DNA of 64,000 nt from Elgaria multicarinata webbii. Lineage: Eukaryota; Chordata; Lepidosauria; Squamata; Anguidae. Location of the stretch: NCBI RefSeq assembly GCF_023053635.1, contig NC_086182.1, forward strand, positions 28,939,501 through 29,003,500. Direction: 5' to 3'. Position 1 is the stretch's first letter. Every line of letters starts with the position of its first letter. The notes beneath the pieces are model-generated. The model saw only the letters and a program-made list of their open reading frames with translations. It had not been told where the DNA came from and did not search any database. Shown in pieces: positions 1 to 11,416 of the stretch. The position numbers and the translations under genes were made by a program.

Positions 1-429
1 CAGGGCTCTTTCACCTGTTATCTGGTCTCTAGTCCCTTGGCTGAGCAGCTGCTGAAGCTGGGATTGTTCTCACCTACCTGTCCCACAAGAACAGCCAACC
101 TTTAAAATTTGGGCCCTGCCGTATCTCTCTGCCTTTAACCCCACCTACAAATGGAATGGGGTCTCCAAGACCTTTCCCAGATTGGAATTCGGCTCAAGGC
201 CTGCAAAAGCTTCCCAATCGCTGATCTAAATCTTTAGCTTCACGTCTCCAGCAATGTATATTTCCAGAACCATAAAGCTGCATGTACCTAAAAGAACTTT
301 CAGCTAACGTTGGCTAGTATTTCGGCCTCAACCCTTTTGTCTTAACGCACATCCACCACTGGACTGCATCCCCCAAGAGTTTCTCTTAAATGGAATTTGG
401 AACTCGAGTTGAAAATGGTTCAACACCCC
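1..429. other. Intergenic, nothing recognised
   Basis: I see no coding exon, RNA gene or familiar repeat here. In human the gene on this side is THYN1, transcribed away from ACAD8. I looked for THYN1-like exons on the minus strand and found none. Confidence 0.4.
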
Positions 430-955
430 TGCTGGTATGTTTCTGAGTCGGGTTCAAGGTGCTGGTTGTAACCTATAAAGCCTTACATGGTTCGGGACCA
501 CAATACCTGACCGAACGCCTCTCAAGACACGAATCTACCAGTACACTACGCTCAACATTGAAGGTCCTCCTCCAGGTAACTACTCGAAGAGAGGCTTGGA
601 AGACAGCAACAAGGGAGAGGGTCTTCTCAGTGGTGGCCCCCCAATTATGTGGCATGATCTCCCTGCCAAGGCCTGCCTGGCGCCAACATTGTAATCTTTT
701 CAGCGCCAGGTCAAGACTTTTCTCTTTTCCCAGGCATTTAACAGCATATGTTGAGTTTCTTTTTTTTAAAAAAAAAATTTGTTCTCAGACATGTTTTAGG
801 TTTGCCTGACAGCTCAATGGCTGCTTTTAGGTGTAAGCTGTCTCTGTGTATATTCTGTCTGTTTATATTTTGTATGTCGTTTTTAATGTTTTAACCTTTT
901 GTAAACCACCCAGCGGGCTTTTTCTTCATTGTTTTAAAACCACAATGAGAAACTA
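430..955 (+). mobile_element. L2-type LINE 3' fragment
   Basis: The fragment encodes the end of a LINE reverse transcriptase reading LVVTYKALHGSGPQYLTERL, the usual L2-clade C-terminal motif. It continues into a FSVVAPQL-like segment and the 3' UTR block ending near 'gtaaaccacccag'. It is degenerate and 5'-truncated. The same family recurs many times in the window. Confidence 0.75.
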
Positions 956-2110
956 AACATGAAGAATAGACATATTCCCCCCCACTGACCTGTCAAGGCC
1001 TCCCTGCGTCGTTTCTTGCCACGTGAAGACATTCTCCCTCTGCCTTGAAGTGGGCTGGGCAGCACCTGTGAAAAGGATATTTTTGCATCATGGCATGATT
1101 CCCTGGGAGCACAGAAAATGCATAGGATCTGTTGCTGGTCACAGAATTTAGCTTCCTAATACTTTAAACTTTCATTGCTTTTTTTTTATTAAAAAAAAGA
1201 CAAAGTTTCTGTGCTCGAATGCATGTGGCTAATATGTGCTGAAAACTCAGAATCCAGAAGAGTGGCTGACAGCACAAATTTATACATGTCTACTCAGGAA
1301 CAAGTCTCATTGAGTTCAATGGGACTTACACCCAGGTGGATATAGGACTGCATCCTGATAGGATTCCCACAGTTGTGTGGGACCAACTTTTCAGTGTCCT
1401 GTATTTAACACTTTTCATTGCTCCTCTCTGTGACTGGGCCTTGGACAGGCACGGAAATTCTTAACTGTAAGAAGTCTTTCCCTAAGATGTAACCCAGTTA
1501 TAGTTTTACTGTTTGATCAGTAGAAATATTATTCTGCTATTGAAATTGCTATTGTGTTCACTACTTTGACAGTTTTGTTGAGAACCAGTATATACATTTG
1601 TGTGTATGTGTGTGTGTGGGGGGAATTAAATATTTTTTGCACCTAGCATGGTCTCATCTCTTTCAGTGACAATAAGAACACACACCTAAGTGAGAGTAAA
1701 GTTCCATGCACCACAGAAGGACTTCTCTGCATAAGCACACCTAGCATTGTGCTTCTCCACCACCATTTTAAAAAAATCTCGTTCATCGCCCGCCTCCTTA
1801 GAAGATTTCTGTTAAACTCAAAAGCTTGCTCACTATTTTGTGTTATTTTTATCCAGTGTTAAAAAATTAAAATAAAATGCATTACCGTACTCTGGACTTC
1901 TGAATTACTCCTCCCTCGGGCCCAACCTGCAAATTCTGCAGGTAGCCACAGAGCAAACAGGTTCAGGTAACTCAAGCCAGTGAACCAAGCTGCATTTTGT
2001 TCAAATAGGTATATAGGAGGCACTGCTGCAGGAGATTAAAAAAAAAAGTGATTGCACGTCGAAAACTAAACACAAGGAAGTGGGGATGGTTATTGTACCT
2101 GTTAAATATA
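956..2110. other. Intergenic, mostly unassigned
   Basis: No gene is visible. A short block at about 1285-1360 ('cattgagttcaatgggactt') matches a small repeat that recurs near 4770, 28900 and 58600 and whose family I cannot name. A short TG run lies near 1602. Confidence 0.4.
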
Positions 2111-2114
2111 TTTA

Positions 2115-2580
2115 CTGTTACTAGGGGAGGGGAAATCCGGATTTTTTTCAAAGGGCAGCTCTAATGGGAATTAACAAAAATCCTTATAACTCCGTCATTT
2201 TTAAAGATAAAGACATGAAACTTGGCACAATGGTAGCTCTTAGGAAGGGCTTTAGTCATACCAAATTTGAAACAGATCCGTTCATCCATTGATTTTTTAG
2301 GATTTTTTTAAAAATTGAGGTTTTAAAATTATTATTTTTAAAATCGTCATTTTTTAGGATAAAGAGATGAAACTTTGCACCATGAAAGGATTTAGGTAGA
2401 GCTTTAGCCACACCAAATTTGAAACAGATCCGTTCATCCATTGATTTTTTAGGATTTTTTTTTAAAAATGAGGTTTTAAAATTGTTATTTTTTAAACTGT
2501 CATTTTTAAAGATAAAGAGCTGAAAGTTGGCACCCATGATAGCTTTTAGGTCCTCCTTTTTGGTTTCCAAAATATCGTCA
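2115..2580 (-). repeat. AT-rich repeat with internal ~150-bp tandem units
   Basis: Two and a half copies of a ~150-bp unit are visible, sharing 'tttgaaacagatccgttc' at 2267 and 2419 and 'cgtcattttt' at 2194 and 2345. The outer ends resemble a non-autonomous DNA transposon (minus-strand start 'gggtgacgatattttgg'), but I could not find a clean target duplication. A 104-codon minus ORF here is repeat-derived and low complexity. Confidence 0.5.
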
Positions 2581-2759
2581 CCCTAGTTAAACATGCAATC
2601 GCCTAAATTTCCTTTCCTCTCAATGCTCAGATGCCCTTTCTCCAAATCCCGTCTGCATTAGCAGCTCCCAAATCTACAAACCGGTTGCTGCAAGACTGAA
2701 ATCCCAGGAACGGAGCTAGGAAATGCTTCCAACGCCAACCACACTCTCAGGTCAATCAG

Positions 2760-3048
2760 ATTCGTCCGACAAATAATAGTTATGCAAACCGCGGCTATGC
2801 CTTTAAGACCAGCCCCTTGACTTGCGACCAATCGGGCAGCCCGGCAAAGAAAAAGGCACTACGACTCCCAGAAGCTCCCAGCGGCGCTTCGCGGTTGCTC
2901 CTGGGAATGATAGTCTCAGTGCTGCACGCACCGCGAAGAGGATGGATGGTGTCATGCGGCAGCTGCGAACTACAATTCCCACCATGCAGCGCGGCCACCA
3001 TGTTCTCGCTGGGGAGGAGGGTTTTTGGTAGCAGCAAAGCGGCTTGCC
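2760..3048 (+). promoter_or_regulatory. ACAD8: ACAD8 promoter (probably bidirectional)
   Basis: The 290 bp before the ACAD8 start are GC-rich. They hold a CCAAT box (2828-2832) and two ZNF143/SBS-type motifs: ACTACGACTCCCAGAAGC at 2858-2875 and ACTACAATTCCCACCATGC at 2969-2987. ZNF143 sites and CCAAT boxes are typical of TATA-less, often divergent housekeeping promoters. In human THYN1 lies head-to-head with ACAD8, so a shared promoter is likely. No TATA box is evident. Confidence 0.65.
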
Positions 3049-3151
3049 ATGGCTTGGAGAGGCTGGTGCAGCAGGCTGGGGGCCCAGCTGAAGAGGAGCC
3101 CCGGACGGAAAGAGGCGTGGGGGCGACGAGGATTCGTCTCCTGCATAGACC
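3049..3151 (+). CDS. ACAD8: ACAD8 exon 1 (start, transit peptide)
   Basis: It encodes [20 protein letters not shown] onward to GFVSCID, matching human ...SCIDPSMGL at its end. The donor is C|GTAAG (phase 1). The last 22 bases are the first part of a 119-bp tandem repeat. An upstream out-of-frame ATG with a GCCACC context lies at 2999. Confidence 0.93.
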
Positions 3152-6100
3152 GTAAGAAGCATGCACAGATGCCTGCGCAGGCAGAAATCCAACCGGTGTT
3201 GCTTTTCGCTGCGTGGAAATGGGCAGTGTAGAAAGCCATCACCGGCTGGATTTCGTCTCCTGCATAGACTGTAAGAAGCATGCACAGATGCCTGCGCAGG
3301 CAGAAATCCAACCGGTGTTGCTTTTCGCTGCGTGGAAATGGGCAGTGTAGAAAGCCATCACCGGCTGGATTTCATCTCCTGCATAGACTGTAAGAAGCAT
3401 GCACAGATGCCTGCGCAGGCAGAAATGCGTGGAAATGGGCACTGTAGAAAGCCATCACCGGCTGGATTTCGTCTCCTGCATAGACTGTAAGAAGCATGCA
3501 CAGATGCCTGCGCAGGCAGAAATCCAACCGGTGTTGCTTTTCGCTGCATGGAAATGGGCAGTGTTGAAAGCCATCACTGGCTGGATTTCTCCTTGGTGAG
3601 AGGGAGAAATGCAACAGCTGTCCCTTCCTTTTCTGCGTGGAGGTGCAGAAAAGGAAGGAAGGAAGGAAGGAAAGGTTCCCCTACTGAAGAGGTGTTGCTT
3701 TTCTTGGCATGGAAATACTGTAATAGAGACATGCTTCACCTATCGAATTCCTGCCTGCCTTGAGGTTATTCAAGAAGTCTGGCCAGAAGGAGGGGTGTTA
3801 ACTCTAATGCTGCCATTCCAGGATGTACTTAAGGAGTTTTCAGGAATTTCACATCAAAACAGGCTTTGATGTGAGCACTTGGAGAGAGAGAGGTGGAAAT
3901 TTATTTTTATTTATTTATTCGTTACATTTATATACCGCCGCATAGCCGAAGCTCTCTGGGCAGTTTACAAAAGTTAAAAACAGTAAACATTTAAAAAAAA
4001 GTATACAAAATTTAAACCCATCAAAAACATAAGAGCAACAACATAAAAACAACAATTAGACCTCTTACCTGGGAGTAAGCCCTACATAAGAAGACGCTCG
4101 CTGGATCAGACCAAAAGTCCATCTCATCCAGCTGCTGGCCACAAGCAATTTTTATGTATTTATGTATTGCATTTTTATACCGCCCAATAGCCAAAGCTCT
4201 CTGGGCAGTTTACAAAAATTAAAACCGTAAAAAACCATTCAAAATATAAAACAAACAGTATAAAAGCATAATATAAAATACAATATAAAAACACAACCAG
4301 GATAAAATCGAGCAGCAATGCGGAAATTAATACGTTTTTAAAATACAAATTTAAAACAGCAAAGTTATAATTAAGTTGCTAGACTGTTAAAATGCTGAGA
4401 AAACACATTTGTATTTGTGTTTTTAACCTGTTGGTTGTTTTATTATGGTTTTAACTTTTGTGAACCACCCAGAGAGCTTCGGCTACTGGGCGGTATAAAA
4501 ATGTAATAAATAAATAAATAAAATAAAAAGGTCTTCACCTGGTTCTAAAAGAGTATAGTGCAGGTGCCAGTTCGAACCACTTTAGGGAGCTCATTCCGCA
4601 GTCGGGGTGTCACAACAGAGAAGGCCCTCCTCAAACAAGGTGTGAGTGCAACATCACCCTCTAACCCATGTTCCCCAGCAACTGGTATACATAGACATAC
4701 TGCCTCTGATAGTGGCGGTAACGTATAGGACTAGAGTGGACATGTATAGGTTTGTGCTGTAAGGCTGCAACCCCTAAAGCTTGCAAGGGAGTAAGCCCCA
4801 CTGAACACAACGGAACATACTTCCAAGGAATCCTGCAACGGATTGTGTCACATGTGACTGCTCCTGCTGAAGTGTCCAGATGTTCCCCTAGTTGGTAACA
4901 AAGGCGGAATGAATCTGTCCTGATTTTGCAATATTTTAAAGAATTCCTAAAGGCATCAGGTAACTTTAAGCCTGATCCTTAGCCTAAAATGGACCATGGG
5001 ACCCTCCCCTGTCTTGTGCCTTCCTTGAAGACTTTTTTCTCTTCTGTCTCCTAGCGTCTGTCGGTTTGACCGAAGAACAGAAGGAGTTCCAAAAAGTGGC
5101 CTTTGACTTTGCTGCCAAAGAAATGGCCCCACACATGGCGGAGTGGGATGAAAAGGTGAGAGCACAACTAATCAGTCTTTAATTTGATAGGGACGCAAAA
5201 GGTGCCATCGTAATGCATGTTTGGGCAGGGAAAAATGTTCCCCGACTCCCAGAATCCCCCAGCCTTCAAAGCCCTATGAAGAGAGACAGAAAGAACTGGT
5301 CATGTTTAGCCTGGATAAGAGAAGATTGAGGGGTGACATGATAGCACTCTTCAAATACTTCTCCTTCATCCCAGAGTGCAGGACACGGAATAATGGGCTC
5401 AAGTTACAGGAAGTCAGATTCCGGCTGGACACAAGGAAAAACTTCCTGACTGTTAGAGCAGTACGACAATGGAACCAGTTACCTAGGGAGGTTGTGGGCT
5501 CTCCCTGTCCAGCTGCCTTCAAGAGACAATTATTCTAGTGAGGCATTCTTGGCGAGGGCGATTTTTATCAGCCACTTCTAAATATTCGTGAGTCAGAAAA
5601 AGCGAGAATAGGAAAAAGCCCCCAAAAGCTTCAAAAAAATCAAATCAATTTTAATGTTGCCAGTGGATGTGAGCTCTCACCTGTTGCCCTCCTTTCCTCT
5701 GCTTTAACAGGAAATATTCCCCGTGGAAACTCTGCGGAAAGCGGCCAAATTGGGGTTTGGCGGGATCTACGTGAGGCCGGAGGTTGGCGGCTCCGGATTG
5801 TCCCGGCTGGACACCTCTGTGATCTTTGAGGCTCTGTCGACAGGCTGTGTCAGTACTACAGCTTATATCAGCATCCACAAGTGAGTATGGGGTTAGGGTT
5901 ATGAGTATGGGGCTGGGGTTGACACGTCCACACGGTGATCCGTTTTGTTGTTGTTGCAGTATGTGCGCTTGGATGATCGACACTTTCGGGACGGAGGAAC
6001 AGAGGCACAAGTACTGTCCTTCGCTTTGCAGCATGGAAAAGCTCGCCTCGTACTGCTTGACTGAGCCAGGTGAGGCATGCCCGGGGTGGGGTTTTTTGAC

Positions 6101-9100
6101 CACCCAACAACCCTAGCTTGGGTGTTCCTCACTGAGGCCTGGACACTTCTTTGGCGTCAGTATTAAATCTAGCTGTTATTTATGGGATCCAGTTGAACCT
6201 GTGTGGGAGACGGGAGGAGAGCGTTAGATTCAGACTAGAGAGATCTGGGTTCAAATCCCTGTACTGCTTCCTGGGAGGCCATGGGCCTGTCACCATCTCT
6301 CAGCCTAACCTAACTCACAGGGTTGTTATGAGGACAAAATTGGGGAGGGTGTACAATATTCTGAGCCCCTTATTATGAATAATAATAATAATGATAATGA
6401 TAGAGACATGTGTTAACTTCCAAGGGTTCAAACTTCATCACATGTATCATCTAGTTGTAACCCGTACAACAACCCTATAAGGTAAGTTGGTATGCTTAGC
6501 CCATTATTGCAGATGGTAAGACTGAGGCTGAGAAAGAGAGTGACTTACCTAAGGCCACCTAGTGACTTCATTGCAGTGATGAGATTTGAACTGCTTCCAC
6601 ACCATGGATAGCTCCTTTAGAGTTCTAACTGAAACCCAGAGCAGATCACTGCCCCACTGACCTCAGAGCCCCCAGCCTCTACTGGCCCAAAGTTTTGTTT
6701 TTTGTGTTTTTGGTGAACTGCCCAGAGAGCTTCGGCTATTGGGCGGTATAGAAATGCAATGAACTGGGGACTTACTGATTTTCTAGCTCAGTTTCTGTAG
6801 CTACAATGCTTGATCCAAATCAGGGATAGCAAGGTGTCCTAGCAGTATAGCCTAGTAGTGACCAGACAAGCCATCACTAAACAAGATGATCATCCCAAAG
6901 AAGTGGAGGCTGGTGGCTCTAATTTCTGTGGAGTGTTGAATCCGCTCCAGGTTTCAGTCAGAACCCTAAAAGAGCTATCCTTCAGAATTCTACTTCCACA
7001 CCATGGATAGCTCCTTTAGAGTTCTGACTGCAACCTGGAGCAGATTCACTGCCCTACCGACATTTATTTTATTTATTTATTATTGCATTTATAGCCTGCC
7101 TTTTTTCCTCTAAGGAATCCAAGGCAGCGTACATAATCCTCCTCTTCCTCCTCTCCATTTTTATCCTTGCAACAACAACCCTGTGAGGTAGGTTGGGCTG
7201 AGAGTCCGTCCCTGGCCCAAAGTCACCCAGTGGGTTTCCGTGGCTGAGTGGGGACTAGAACCCAGATCTCCCGACTCTCAGTCCGACACTCTAGCTACTA
7301 CACCACACTGCCCCACTGACCTCAGAGCCACCAGCCTCCACTGGCCCAAAGATGAAAACTTGGGAGCCAGTCTCAGGTTGGTAGTTAAGAGTTCTGTCCA
7401 CAAGGCTCGGATCTGAAGGGGAATGAAGGAAGATACAATTAGGAATCTTAGTGGGAGTAGCTAGAATCACAGGCACGATGGAACAGGCTCTGCTGTGTGA
7501 ACTGAATTTTAATCGTAGTTGTCTGTTCCTTTCCCAAACAGGAAGCGGAAGTGATGCCGCTTCTTTGCTAACTTCAGCCAAGAAGGACGGCGAAAAGTAC
7601 ATCCTTAACGGTTCCAAGGTACCAGCTTTCCCCCTCTATTGGAACCCCTCCCTGTGGGAGAAGCTCCGTGTCTCTGCCTTTCGCTGTCCCGTAATGCTTC
7701 CAGCCCATACAAACGGGAGGACGCCCTCTCGGAATCCTCGCCGGGAGGAATCCTCTGCAACGTTCTCTTTTGGGAGCACCCCGGAAGCTTCTAGAAGTAG
7801 TTCCTCCTGTGCTGCAAATCAACATAATTGCAGATGGGCAGAATGCAAGTTTCCGTTTGCTCATTTATCCCACTCAGCCAGAAAAGGTTGACAATCCCTG
7901 CCTGTAGGCTTACAGTCTCAAAAGTCATGTCACACAAGGAAAAGGGGTTCAGGAGGGAAGAGGGGAAAATAAGTACTCTTTCAGCAGGGAATGGCTCTGT
8001 TTTCCCTCTCATTTCCCTCTGTACAGCTTGCTGGAATGGCGGCTGCTCATCCCTTCTCATCCACCCACCTAGTTTTGCTTTCTGTACAAAACGTAGTTAG
8101 CTCTGAATATTGCCCTGGTAAAGGCAGGGTGTCTGTTTGGCTTAGATGGCTTTCGATAGGCGGTATAAGGCAGCTTTCTAAGTTCCCATCTTCCCTCACC
8201 ACTGGCTGGGACTGATGGTAGTCCTAGGCCAAAAACATCTGGAGGCCCACAGGTTGCCCAGGCCTGCGGTCTCTCACTTCCTCCACTTGAGTGATGACTT
8301 TTCTCTTGAATGTCTCCCGCCAGGCCTTCATCAGCGGCGGCGGCGATACGGACCTGTACGTGGTGATGTGCCGCACGGGAGGAGCCGGCCCCAAAGGCAT
8401 CTCCTGCCTGGTGCTGGAGAAAGGGACTCCGGGCTTGAGCTTCGGCAAAAAGGAGAAGAAGGTGAGAGAGGGACCGGGGTGGCACGTCAGAGCTTTAGTC
8501 TCCACATCCGCTTGAAATCGATAGACGCCATTACCGCCCCGTGGGATGTGGCATGGCGAATGAGCAGTGCGCCTGCTGGCGGCGGCATCCGTGCATGAAA
8601 GGGCTTTGTGTCCCCCCCCCTTGTGCAGGTGGGCTGGAATTCGCAGCCGACTCGGGCGGTGATATTTGAGGACTGCGTCGTTCCGGTAGCCAACCGGCTA
8701 GGAGAAGAAGGGCAGGGCTTTAACATCGCCATGAAAGGCCTGAACGGAGGGAGGATTAACATTGGTAACGTCGTTACGTTTTTATATTCGTTTGCAATTA
8801 TTTCGAAGCCGCCTTTACGGTGGTAAGAGTGGGTGGAAAGGGAGGAATGGGATCTGGGGAGTGTGTAACAGTGATCTCTCCTGTGTTTCTTCCCTCAGCT
8901 TCATGTTCTCTGGGCGCGGCCCACGCCTCCGTCCTTCTGGCTCGGGATCACCTGAACGTCCGGAAGCAGTTTGGGGAGCTCCTCGCGAGCAGTCAGGTGA
9001 GGCCTTCTTGCAAACGCCTGTTGCTCCTGAGGCTGCACCTCTCTGTTTGCAAGGGAGCGGTGGGCCTGTTGCTCTTTCCCCCTTCTCTGCAGCACCGCCC

Positions 9101-11384
9101 TGCTGGGAACCTTTGGTGCTGCAATCACTGTGACTCCCCCCACCCCATCCATTGCTTAAAACGGGTGGGCAAAACAGGTGGCCATCCCTATGTTTCGGCC
9201 TACAACTCCCATCTGCCCTAGCCAGCATAGCCCCTGGTGAGGGATCATGGGAGTTGTAGGCTCCCATACTGTTTTTATTTTAAAAAATTTTTTGTATACT
9301 TTATTTATTTATTTATTTATTACATTTATATACCGCCCCACAGCCGAAGCTCTCTGGGCGGTTTACAACAATTAAAAATAGTAAACATTAAAAGTATACG
9401 AAAATTTAAAAACATAAAAACAGTATAAAAACAACAGTATCCATTTAAAAACAACAATTCTGGGGTCCATTAAAAACAAACTTAACGTTGTTAAATGCTG
9501 TTAAAATGCCTGGGAGAAGAGAAAAGTCTTGACCTGGCACCGAAAAGATAACAACGTTGGCGCCAGGCGAGCCTCATCGGGAAGATCATTCCGCAGTCGG
9601 GGGGCCACCACTGAGAAGGCCCTCTCCCTTGTTGTCGTCCTCCAAGCTTCCCTCGGAGTAGGCACTCGGAGGAGGACCTTAGATGTTGAGCGCAGTATAC
9701 GGGTAGGTTCATGTCAGGAGAGCCCCTGGTGAGGGATCATGGGATGTTTACTATTTTTAATTGTTGTAAACCGCCCAGAGAGCTTCGGCTGTGGGGTGGT
9801 ATATAAATGTAAATAAATAAATAAATAAATAAAGCAAGTTGGGAGAGCCAGTGTGGTGTAGTGGCTAAGGTGTAATTTCTTATAATTTCGCCTAAGCTTA
9901 AGCATAAGTACATGTGCTTCATTGTCCAAAGAATCACGAGCAATCCTCATTTGTTTTCTCACTCTATTCCTTGAGTCTCTACAATGTGCATCAAACCAAG
10001 TACTTTTTTATATTCCTCGGACCATTTGTATTGGCCCTTTTTAATAACCAGGGTTTAATTTGTGGACAAATTACCTGGTATGCAGACAGCACAGATTCAA
10101 TGCTTGTGTCCAGAGCACATATCAGATTTCCCAGGGCTATTCCCTCATTTGATTTCAGGCAAATGAGGGAATAACATTTTTATCAAATGTTGTAATATAC
10201 GAGGGGTCTTATTAACTGTTAGTCATATATAATATATCATATACGAACTGTACATTGTTTTAAAATTTTAAATCATAAATTTTAAGTAATGTCTGTTTTT
10301 AATGATTATGTGATTTTTTGAAATGGTCAGAAGACTTATTCAATAAAGGTATTCAATGGTATTCATATTCATTGGCTAAGGTGTTGGACTGGAAGTTAGG
10401 AGATCTGGGTTCTAGTTCCCACTGGGCCATGGAAACCCACTGGCTGACTCTGGGCCAGTCACAGGCCCAGAGTCTCAGCTCAACCTACCGCACAGAGTTG
10501 TTGTTGTGAGGATAACATGGAAAGGAGGAAGAGGAGGAGGATTATGTACGCCACCTTGGGTTCCTTACAGGAAAAAAGACAGGATATAAGGAAGGAAGGA
10601 AAGGAACCCCTCGTGCAAGCACTGAGTCATTACTGACTCTTGGAGGGACGCCAGCTTTCGCTGACATTTTCTAGGCAGGCCTTATAGCGGGGTGGTTTGC
10701 CGTTGCCTTCCCCGGCTGTTATTACCTTTCCCCCAGCTAACTGGGTGCTCATTTTACCGACCTCGGAAGGATGGAAGGCTGAGTCGACCCGAGCCGGCTG
10801 CCTGAAACAAGCTTCTGCTGGGATCGAACTCAGGCCGACAGGTGCCTCTGGAGACACCCTTTTGACAAAGGGGCAGGTTCTGACTCTGGGGAGAAACAGC
10901 TGGCTGGGGAGAGGAATATGAATGGCTGGAGAAGCTGGGGCCTTCTTGATGGGTCACGGCATGAATCGGCCCCCAGAACAAGCCTTTGCTCACTTCCTTC
11001 TGTCTCTCTCGGCAGTACCTCCAGTTCCGGCTGGCCGAGATGGCGACCCGCCTGGTGGCAGCACGGCTCATGGTGCGCAGCGCGGCGCGCGCCCTGCAAG
11101 AGCAGCGGGAGGACGCCGTGGCTCTCTGCTCCATGGCCAAGCTCTTTGCCACGGATGAGTGCTTTGCGGTAGGCGGAGTCTTTGTTTTAGCCAACGTATA
11201 ATTATTACTTTTATTGTAGCATTTTAACAACAAAAAAGAAGGTGGGGAAATGTAGCTACGTAGATTTGAATATATCAATTTCAGGGCATGGCTATGAAGT
11301 GCGTGTATATATAAAACACGGGCAGGAACTACACTACTGCTTATAATGGTTTATAATGCTTTTGACAAGTGTTCAGGCCCATTA

Positions 11385-11416
<32 letters not shown>

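Noticed and set aside
1-2760. THYN1 coding exons on the minus strand
   Set aside because: Expected by synteny, but no THYN1-like peptide was found; only a shared promoter can be inferred.
2795-3614. Several minus-strand ORFs with repeated MHASY.LCRRR and [12 protein letters not shown] segments
   Set aside because: They are the reverse reading of the 119-bp tandem array and ACAD8 exon 1. No homology or splice structure supports a gene.
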